Assembly: GCA_000310025.1 (NCBI GenBank)
Contig: FN649742.1
Coordinates: 4,375,494 to 4,411,423 of the forward strand
Reading direction: 5' to 3'
Length of the DNA: 35,930 nucleotides
DNA from: Ectocarpus siliculosus
Lineage: Eukaryota > Sar > Phaeophyceae > Ectocarpales > Ectocarpaceae
The translations under genes were made by a program, and so were the position numbers. Positions 27,832-35,930 of the stretch are shown in pieces. How positions within the stretch are numbered: position 1 is the stretch's first letter; every line of letters starts with the position of its first letter. The notes below the pieces were generated by a model. That model ran no database searches and was not told the DNA's origin. It saw only the letters and a list, made by a program, of their open reading frames with translations.

Positions 27832-29876
27832 ACGGAGGCGTGTTCTAACGAGTAACGCCGAGCCTTTTTTTTCTGCTGCCGGCTGGCTGTGCTCCTCGCA
27901 CAATGGTCTCGACACTCAACTCTGCGCTGTTGGCGGTTAGTGGCGGGTGATGCCTCGCGTGCCCGTACGGCCGGCGGAGAACGCCTGTCTTTTCGACCAG
28001 CCGAGGTTTGTGCGCTCGCGCATGCTGCGGGTGTGACGTCGTGTAATACGTACTATAGTTGTTGTGCTTTTTCTTTTTATTGACTGTTTGGGTGTAGACA
28101 ACGGCACGTTAGATGTGGCGAGTACCGGGGGAAGGCGGTGACGTACTTGTATGATTTTGTTATTTTCGCCGTCGGTCGCAGCAGTGCCGTCGGATTGGTG
28201 GTCGGGGTACGTTGGGAAGATGGAGGCCTGGTCTAGCCAGGTGCGCGCCAAGCCAAGGAGCGGGGGCTCTTGAGCTGTCGTTCGCGCCGGGCGTGCTTCC
28301 TGCACGTGGGGTGTATGTGATGTTATGATGTGTGCCGCCCAGCGATCGATTTTTCATCTCCCAAGATTCTGTGCTGTCAGGCTTTTGCCGTGTGCGTGTT
28401 TGTGTGTGTGCGATCCGTTCGTGGTACTTGCACGTGCGAGAAAGAAGAGCAAACAACCAAGGAAGATCCCGTGAAGTCGGGAAAGTTGATAAATGTACTG
28501 CACGTGTGCTACGAAAGGCACTGGTCTATTGACACCCAAGCCACACTCGATTTCAGCAAAACCTTAAGTGGCGCTTTGATTTATTCCGGCTCTGATTTGT
28601 ATTGGAATTCAAGCAACGCCGTTTATTAGCCAGGGGTCAAGTACAGAGCAAACCGCAATGGTGGTCGCCCCCCCCTGCCCCTCCCCCACCCCCCCCTCCC
28701 TTTCTTTCCCTCACCGCTGACATTCCGTCGTGCGTGTCTTTTTCCCTATTCAAGGGCGATTGTTGTACCTTCTAGTTCTTGTTTTGCTGTTTTTCCTGGC
28801 GTTTTTCTGGACACTGCTGTTGTTCTCTCTACCATAACTGGAGTTGGTCGAGTTGGAGAGGCATGCATGCGTGGGTAGGCACACCACCAAGTTTTTTTCC
28901 TCGAGGAGAGGAAGGCAATCGCATATTCCGTGCTCGTCTATTGCACCCTGCTGATGGACTGCTGTGACGGTTTTCTCGCTGCACGCATCAGAGCTACCAA
29001 AGCAGGTGGTTGGCTGTATGGGAGGTTCGGTTTGAAAAGGCTGGGGGAATAAACTGTAGAGGGGAGGATGAGTCGTGTGTGTGGGTTCGTTATTTGGTTG
29101 ATGCTAGGGATGGAATAGATGTGGAGCTTTGCGGGGCAATTGCTGTAGCCCTCTACGGCAGCATGATGAAGAAAGAAGGGGAGGAGTTGGGCAGGAGAAA
29201 TGCGGCGTGGTAGCCGGTTGAGTTTTTTGTTTTGTTTTTATTTATTGGTGGTACGTGTTCTTTTTTGTTGGTGCTGAAAGGAAAGGGATGGTCAGCTAAT
29301 TGTTTCTTTTTTGTCGTGGTTGGCGTTGATGGTTGCACGTCTATCGTGATTAGTGCAATGCCTGTGTATGCACCCAAGTCGGTAACACGGCTGTTCTTTT
29401 GCCGCTGCAGCAGGCCGTAGAGTAGGTTTCCCAAGCACACAGGACACATGTCTATGGGTCTGGGCTTTATATTGCAGTTAGTGTTTGAGTGCGCAATACC
29501 ATGTTAAAATGTTGTGATATGTTTTGGGTTTGTGTCAGATTTACATAAAGCGGTAGCTCTATTATACGTGGAGCCTTACGCTCTAAATGTGTTTTACTTT
29601 CTGTACAATTGCCGGAGGGAAGAAACGGGGGGAGACGTTGCACGTTGTGTAGGCGTACCGCGAATACTGTGGAGAGGCGAACGCTATAGGTGCCACAGCA
29701 GTATTGACGAGTATGGCTGCACCACTCGTATCCCCGGTAGATACGTCGAGTGCGCGTGAGTCTGCACGTTGTGTGGGGCGGGCATTGTTTTTTACGACGG
29801 TGGGCTGTTGGGCGGGTGTACTCTATTGAATGAAACCACGTTTCTAACACGAAATTGTACCATGTACCCTTCTCGG
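27832..29876. other. Probable 3' untranslated and intergenic sequence
   Basis: No coding sequence is supported after the TGA at 27829-27831. The first several hundred bases are probably the 3' untranslated region of the NOVA-like gene. A C-rich tract lies at about 28668-28705. Open frames at 28330-28629 and 29010-29213 (+) lack coding-like codon use and domains. Confidence 0.5.
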
Positions 29877-30670
29877 GTGGTTGTTGCCTGTTGTCAACAA
29901 AAGGAAGGTGTCCGGTCGTCAGTTGGACCGGTACGGATGTTAAAAGGTACTGAGCAGAGATCAGAACGTATTTTAATGTGAAGACAACAACAAGCTGTGC
30001 CTGCAACTCGGCGAATCCGCCGAATGCAGCGAGCTGATGAAGTGCGACGCGTCGATGCATGATATTTCATGGTTTCATTTCCTGCAGAGGAGAGGAGGTG
30101 TTTGTGTGACGAGCACCGTGGTCGTGCATCTCCACCCACTCACCTTGCTTGACAGACAGCCGCGAGCTGTGCCAGACACCTTCTCACCTCCGACCCCAGG
30201 TTCTACAAGTACTGTATGTGGCATGTTTTCGTGCGAATCGTTGTTGTTCCAGCCGGCGGCCTGGTTTAGGTCCATTATCATGGGAACGATGCGGACTCCC
30301 GTCTAATGCAATAGCTCGGCTCGTCTTTTCCTGTTCCCTCTTGCAACGAAAAACAAACCTTGCTTCAGCAACAGCCACTCCAAAATCCTTCGTCGCAGCA
30401 GCCCAAATTGCCAGCATATGCATACCCCGTGTTTAAGAAGCTGCTGTGTGGCCTTGTTGCGTGACTTCCGACGGTGCCGACAAGATTTAGTGTTGTTGTT
30501 GTTGTCTTCACATACAAACCCGTGCCGGTCTCTGCTCACTACTACTGACACCCTCAAAGATCCGTACCGGTCAACTGACGCGGAAGCTTTCATATGTAGG
30601 CCAACTACACTCTACGCCACATATTTTACAGAACTCAAAACGGTAATATAACTAATAAATGGACCCAGAA
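29877..30670. repeat. Inverted pair of the TTGTTGTTGTCTTCACA repeat family
   Basis: A left arm (about 29877-29995) and right arm (about 30460-30670) are inverted relative to each other. Matching blocks, in order from outside inward, are CGTCAGTTG..ACCGGTACGGAT, TGAGCAGAGA and TGTGAAGACAACAACAA. The right arm also ends AATAAATGGACCC, as does the copy at 2445-2625. The interior of about 500 bases codes for nothing evident. This may be one terminal-inverted-repeat element of 0.7-0.8 kb or two separate insertions. No target-site duplication was identified. Confidence 0.5.
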
Positions 30671-31630
30671 AATCGTCAAACTAAACAGCAAAACTGGTAC
30701 AAGTAAAGTTTGTAGTACATAAATACAGTAGTACAGCAGATCACGAAAGAAACACACCGGGAGACGATCGTAGTATAACCGGAAAAAGAAAAATAGAAAA
30801 CAGGAAGGCCTCATCCAGGACGAAAAAGAAAGAGGGCTCATCGCTCCTGCTCGGCTCACGATAGTGCACTTCCCAAATTTAATCATGATCATTGTAACAT
30901 CAAGAACAACAAACGTTAAAAACTGAAGTGGCTGACCAACTACATATATATACGGGATGACACCAAAAGACTGCTACAAGATATCAGTATTATTGTATGC
31001 GCAACGAGATACAACACAGCAGTGTACCCTCGGACTATTTTCCTACAAACCCACCTCCCGTGTGTTGTGCACCTGGAAGCCTGTTCCCACACCAAGTCCT
31101 TGAGCCCAGAGTAATCTATTGTATAACTACACAACGAATATCTTGGATAGAGATGGGAGGGAGGAGGGAGGTGCCGAGATGCCGATTTCAACCGTTGCAC
31201 CTCTGTTTCGACCCCCCCCGGGACGGTAACTCAACGCATTTATGCTCTCCTCCTTTCTCGACACACCAGGTAGAATGTGCTAGCTTTCTTGCGCACATCC
31301 TCTTTACCACAGTCGAAATGGATCGATGGATGGATCGATGCACGATCCATATGAATCTGTGGACAGCAGTGGTGATGCCATCATGCCGAGATGGCGAGAA
31401 GCCGATCTACTTGTAGCTGGTGTGTAACTCGCCGAATCGTAACTACAGTACCAGGTTCGAATTCTGAACCTTCTTTTCCGGGAAAACTGCACTCTCTGTC
31501 GCTCGGCGCTCGGCTCTCGTCTGTGGCTTCTTCTCTCTTCACAACCCTACCCCACGAGACACGCTACGATACACACGAATCCTCTCCGCACTACGAGGTG
31601 GTGAAGACGTGTGTGGGACGGTTGAGAAAG
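30671..31630. other. Intergenic region upstream of the last gene
   Basis: AT-rich sequence to about 31130 is followed by more balanced sequence leading to the ATG at 31631. A TATA-like ACATATATATACGGG is at about 30943. No coding sequence is supported; the 139-codon frame at 30997-31416 (+) has no coding character. Confidence 0.4.
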
Positions 31631-33669
31631 ATGGCGGAATTGGTTGGTATTGGCAAGGAGGCGGCAGCGGACGCCCAGGACGATGTCGCGGTTAGCGGGT
31701 TTCATAATCCCTTGTTTTCGAACGCTGTCGCCGGCGCTCCGAAAAATGAGAGGTGAGTCGATTGGACGAATCCGTCCCAACGCTGACCACCTGCGTGAAA
31801 GGAGACGTGTAACGGGCGCCTGAGATCGAAGACTGAGCCAAGGCGTCGGTGTGAGGATGTATGCGTGCACGATGACGACCGAACAACACGTGCTATGCAA
31901 TCAAAACATGTGGGAACTTGCGAATTTGGAGTCTGGATCATGCAGTATTGTAGACCTCATCATGTCGGTGTCCCATCATTTTCATCTCACCCGGCGCATC
32001 AACAGCAGGACCTACACACTACCTAGTTGGTTCAGGTCTCTGCGGTCTCTCTCGCACACTCTCTTTCGCCTCGACTCCTCGTGCTCCTCCAAAAGCAGAG
32101 CAGGTGTGTGATTCTACATGGGAGACGTCACTCATCAACGAGATGCAAGAGAGAGAGAAGCCAGCTCTCGCGTCAAATATATTTTTTGTATCTTGGTGTT
32201 AACGATGTTACGCGCGCGGGTCTCCCGGCGGCACACATGCCGGGAGTATAGCAGGGAAACTGAAGGTCTAGGTGAACTCTGCATGGGGTCTCGCATGGGG
32301 TCCGAAACAAGGCAGACGGGCTTGATGGGTTTTTCTCCAGAGCGTACATGTAGATACGTTCGTTCTACGATGTTGCCGGAATGAATGATGGATTGATTGT
32401 GGAGGACCCGTGGGCGGCCTCGTTTTTTGCACCTTGTTCAATAGCAGCGTGAAGGCTGGGTTCCCAAAACATGTACCATGGTGTGTGATATTCTCCGCCG
32501 GGGTACACGAAAATAACCCCCTGCCGCTGAGGACACTAAGGTGTATGATAGCCTATGATCGAGGGTGGACCAATCTAGCTGGACCCAGTTCGTTCGGTGG
32601 AATGGCCCTCCGTTGTTTGCGCCGTGTCGTCTGTACAGGATTGTAGGAGTAAGCACTTAACATTTGGGTCCAAACGTGTCGAAACCTGGTCACCCGAACC
32701 CCGACACCCCATACCAAAACTGTTGATAACCCAGAGAAGCGAGAACCCGAGGGTGGCACAAAAATACAATGGTGGCGACCGTATGTACGTACGTGCACAG
32801 TCACTTACCACAAGAATACACACCTGGTGGTGTCCAACGTTTTGAACCGTACCAGAAACTTGGAGTGTTGTGTGGGCGAGTGAGGTATTTCATGTGCCCC
32901 TTTTTATTTGGTCTGCCAATTGGTTTTTGTTTTGGACCCATGTTGACCCGTGAAAGTATTTCCACCTGGTGTGGTATTGTTTGTGCTTGTCAGGTGTTTT
33001 GTCTTCGGGGTGTTATCTTGTGCCGTACACAGTAAATTTATGCAGATATGGGCGTACGCATGGTGTGGAAACTCGGTTAGTTGCGGAGTACGCTACATAT
33101 CTCTGCGTAATGAGCCACTGTTCGAGATGACGGCAAACAAACGCCCTGCTTCGATGCCCCCGTGGACACAGATGCGTTTCACGAACCGCACCACACGTGC
33201 ATTGCTCTCCATCTGCTGCTACCGTTTGTGTCTTTACTCCGGAGAACGTCCTATAGCCTCGCGCATTACCCCCCCTCACGGGGTCCCAGATCATGCCCTC
33301 TTAAAACGTATTCCGTTTTTGCCCCACTGGCATTGACATATTGTTGTTCGGCAGCCAGTTAGCGCAGTCGATGCTAACAGTAAAGACACCCTGGTGCCTT
33401 CTTCTTGGTCGGCCGTTTAGCGCGGTCAATGCTAGCAAACACCCACAGACACCATCACAGGACCCCAGATCTTAGCCTTTTGAAGCGTTTTGCTACCCCA
33501 CGATAAGACTGACATATGCATACTATCATTGGTCAGCCGGTTGGCGTGGTCGAAGAAGATACCGGGAGCGAGAGCGGTGGCGTTTTGGTGCCCGATACGA
33601 CTGGCCCCTTGGCGTACCGTCCTCAATCGAACCCCCCCCGCGCCCGCCATCCCTTTTGCGCGGCGTGTT

Positions 33670-33702
<33 letters not shown>

Positions 33703-35898
33703 CCGTTTTTTTGTCTGGATCTCCCTCGTGGGTGTCGTAAGACTTTTCCCCACCACCAAGGACGAGGAAGCGAACGAGCGCAGGAAGTCCTCGAGCATGG
33801 TCATGCGGCGGCACGTGAAAAAGGACTGCCGACAGGACGGCACGCTGGTCGACAACACCAAAAAGCGGTGAGTTATTTTGGTAGGATCTTTAGGGCAGCA
33901 TACACCTACCAGTAGTCCTCCGTGCGCGATGTCGCTCGTGTGCGATGTCACTCGACGGGCACAGTAGTAGACTAGTCTCTTTCGTGATGTGATGTGTTTC
34001 TCTGTTGCAAGATTCTTAGAGTTGTGTACCCTGTTTGCTGTAGTTGGCCTGTATCTACAGAAGGCATCTTCGTCAGTTGAACGAGCAGAGGCTGGAATGG
34101 TTTTCTGTGTGAAGACACCAACAACAACAACATCATCGACCACAACAACAATACTATTGAGGAGGGGTCCTGATACCGCTGTCTCGAAACGTGCCTCCTA
34201 AGGGGAAGGGCATATTTTGTCGGTACCGCGCGTGCGTCATCGCTCACCTCTTTCTTGGTTCCGGCCACAGCAGCAGCATTTTCTCCGGAACTCGGGGTTA
34301 GGTTGAGCGCCACACGCATGCGCGGTTGTGTGGATTTGCGAGTGTGCCGAATATTCCAGCGACCGCAACCGTTGACACACTCCAGCGACTTCGATACATC
34401 TTCCCACGAATGATCTTAGAAATCGCAGGATGGCCAACACGCACGCGCTCGAAAAAACTCCCAGCGGGACTCGCTTAGAGGAAACAGTTTGTTTCCGTCT
34501 GAGGGAGGAAGGGAGGGAGGGAGGGGGGGTGCGAGCGAACATGCTGTCCATGTTCTTTCACTTCGTTGCAAGGCTTCGTTGCAAGGTTGTTTTTTCGGCA
34601 TCGTTGAGCATGGCTTCGTCAACTGTCGGGTACGTCATTCGTGTGCCTCGTCCAATGGTTTGTGCCTACAGGGTGGATCGGTCACAGAAGATGGCCAGCG
34701 AGAGACAAATGAGGAGGGTCAGCTCCCTGGACGTGCCGGCGTGCGTCGTGGTGAAGTCGGAAGACGCTTCCGACGCTGGGGAGATTCTGCAGGTGTGTGT
34801 GTGTGTGTGTGTGTTTTTTTTTAACTAGCATTGGCAGCGCCAACCGGCTGACCAATGAAAAGACGTCAGTGCCAACGGTACGTGTGTGTGTTTGTGCGTG
34901 TGTTTTTCGTGTTGTTCTTTGAGGAGCATCGACTGCATCAACCGGCTGACCAATGAAACATATGGCTTGAGCGAACGGGGCAACCATGTGGTTATTGGGT
35001 TATGTGTGCGTGTGGAAGAGAAACAGCCAAGAGAGAGAGACAGAGGAGGGAGAGAGAGGCAGAGAAAATTGGTGGTTGTCGTTACAAAGAGGCGGCCGTC
35101 TCCTGCCCGCACGTAGATTAGTTACGTGTGGTTGTTTGTCAAAGCCCGCGCGTGCTGTTGTCAACTTTTACTTCCGACTGGGGCCCTGTTGCGAAACAGG
35201 TCTGTCCTCCCGTCGTTGGAAGTTGGTTCGTGCAGACGGCTGCTGCCGTAGCGGGGAAGTCGAGGGTATGAGCGGGTTCGAGCAAAGACCGTAAAGCCCT
35301 GACCCGATGCAGTCGCGCCGCCTTTGGTCCGCGTGTGTCGAGAGCAACCCCCTCCTCCTGCTTCTCGTCGCCGGGCGGGGTACGCACCCAAGCGCAGGGT
35401 TGTGGCACGAACTTCCGAGTACGTTCGCGCCGTGCACCGGTCCCACAACAGCCATCTCGCCTGTGTCGCCTTCAAGACACCATGGTGGCCTTTCCACCCT
35501 GAACAACTCTCTCCTCTCCGCCGCCGCCGCCGACCCGCGAAAAACCACCCGCCCATCGTCAACAACAGCACTGCGCGTTTCACATGGAGGCCTTCCGGGT
35601 GCACGCCAAGAACCAGACGGTGGCAGAAGGAGCGCCGACACCGACGACCTTCATGTTCGTGTTCCACGGAGGACAGCCCAACCAAGCGGCCCTCGAGGTC
35701 ACGCACACGCCGCCTTGCCCGACCCCCGCGAGGGGGCAGGCGGGGGACGGCGGAGGAGAGGAGCCAGACCCCACCAGCGAAGGAGAGGGTCGCGTCACGA
35801 TGACCCTGGGCGGGAACAACGTCCCGCACCGCCCGGGCGAGCCGTACTCGTGCTACATCCGCCAGGTCGGACACGTCACCTTCAACCCGCGCAAACAG
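31631..35898 (+). CDS. 5' part of an uncharacterised gene (four exons, truncated)
   Basis: Exons 31631-31752, 33742-33867, 34672-34792 and 35569-35898 have GT-AG borders and matching phases (AG|A, CG|G, CAG|CAC), giving the first 233 residues; the last ends CAG|GTGG just before the low-quality window end. The start ATG has a strong context (AAAGATGGCG). Residues 1-40 are Ala/Asp/Val-rich, 42-123 are very basic with two kinase-type sites (RRKSSS at 54-59 and RRVSS at 97-101), and 124-233 look like a folded beta-rich domain (HCAFHMEAFRVHAKN, TTFMFVFHGG, EPYSCYIRQVGHVTFNP) interrupted by a Gly/Glu/Pro insert at about 175-197. No family is recognised. The first intron (about 2 kb) could hide a further exon. 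Introns carry several GT-headed repeats. Confidence 0.55.
33262..33560 (-). repeat. GT-headed dispersed repeat, three inverted copies
   Basis: Copies lie at about 33262-33378, 33408-33435 and 33459-33560, all opposite in orientation to the host gene. The outer two share GGGTCCCAGATC...TTTTGCCCCA and the core in reverse (CATTGGTCAGCCGGTTGGCG or CAGCCAGTTAGCGCAGTCGA). They lie in the first intron of the gene starting at 31631. Confidence 0.55.
33672..33702 (+). repeat. (CTG)n microsatellite before an acceptor
   Basis: About ten CTG units lie 40 bases upstream of the exon beginning at 33742, inside the pyrimidine-rich part of the intron. An open frame through it reads poly-Ala and connects to the exon, so a longer exon cannot be excluded. 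Confidence 0.8.
34036..34132 (-). repeat. TTGTTGTTGTCTTCACA family, inverted partial copy
   Basis: The landmarks TGTAGTTGGCC, CTTCGTCAGTTGAAC, GAGCAGAGG and TGTGAAGACACCAACAACAA match the left arm at 29877-29995. It lies in the intron between 33867 and 34672. Confidence 0.5.
34794..34958 (+). repeat. GT-headed dispersed repeat, two tandem copies
   Basis: A GT run starts at the donor of the exon ending at 34792. Two units follow, with cores at 34823-34869 (CCAACCGGCTGACCAATGAAA, ending GACGTCAG) and 34924-34958 (AACCGGCTGACCAATGAAAC), each preceded by its own GT/T-rich head. Confidence 0.6.
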
Positions 35899-35899
35899 G

Positions 35900-35930
35900 T
35901 GGGGGGGGGGGGGGGGGGGGGGGGGGGCCC
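35900..35930. other. Low-quality contig end (poly-G)
   Basis: A run of G ending in CCC directly after the donor at 35899 is a typical unreadable sequence end and mirrors the left edge of the window. Confidence 0.8.

Overview
This is nuclear DNA of a eukaryote. Coding segments are short, rich in G/C at the third codon position, and separated by GT-AG introns of several hundred to about 2,500 bases; there are no operons, ribosome binding sites or CRISPR arrays. Compact GC-rich exons in a repeat-dense background, with a TTAGGG-type telomere-like tract, would suit a brown alga (an Ectocarpus-like stramenopile); that assignment is inference. Both window ends (about 1-240 and 35900-35930) are homopolymer-rich, low-quality sequence, so this looks like one contig or a small scaffold, with one 100-N gap at 24255-24354.

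Layout: 252-522 is probably the last coding exon of a + strand gene cut by the left edge. 1592-1810 may be a first exon with a signal peptide. 3351-3707 (-) is a coding exon with a 326-bp inverted-repeat transposon inserted at its stop codon. 6203-11150 (+) is a six-exon gene of unknown family with repeated helical segments. 14193-17474 (-) is the 3' part of an unknown gene whose 2.4-kb intron is full of repeats. 20935-27831 (+) is the best-supported gene: a complete seven-exon NOVA-like RNA-binding protein with three KH domains. 31631-35898 (+) is the first four exons of an unknown gene that runs off the right edge.

The exon models were built by checking that reading phase is conserved across each proposed intron; no transcript evidence was available. 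The space between genes and many introns hold several small repeat families: the transposon with telomere-like DNA, a 224-bp tandem repeat, a foldback element, a GT-headed family found in introns, a family with a TTGTTGTTGTCTTCACA core, and a palindromic CACCCCGGTGCGATCTCTCCGACC motif. The genes do not form an obvious pathway. The most interesting system is the NOVA-like gene, which carries clusters of YCAY, the motif bound by animal NOVA proteins, directly upstream of two of its own exons.
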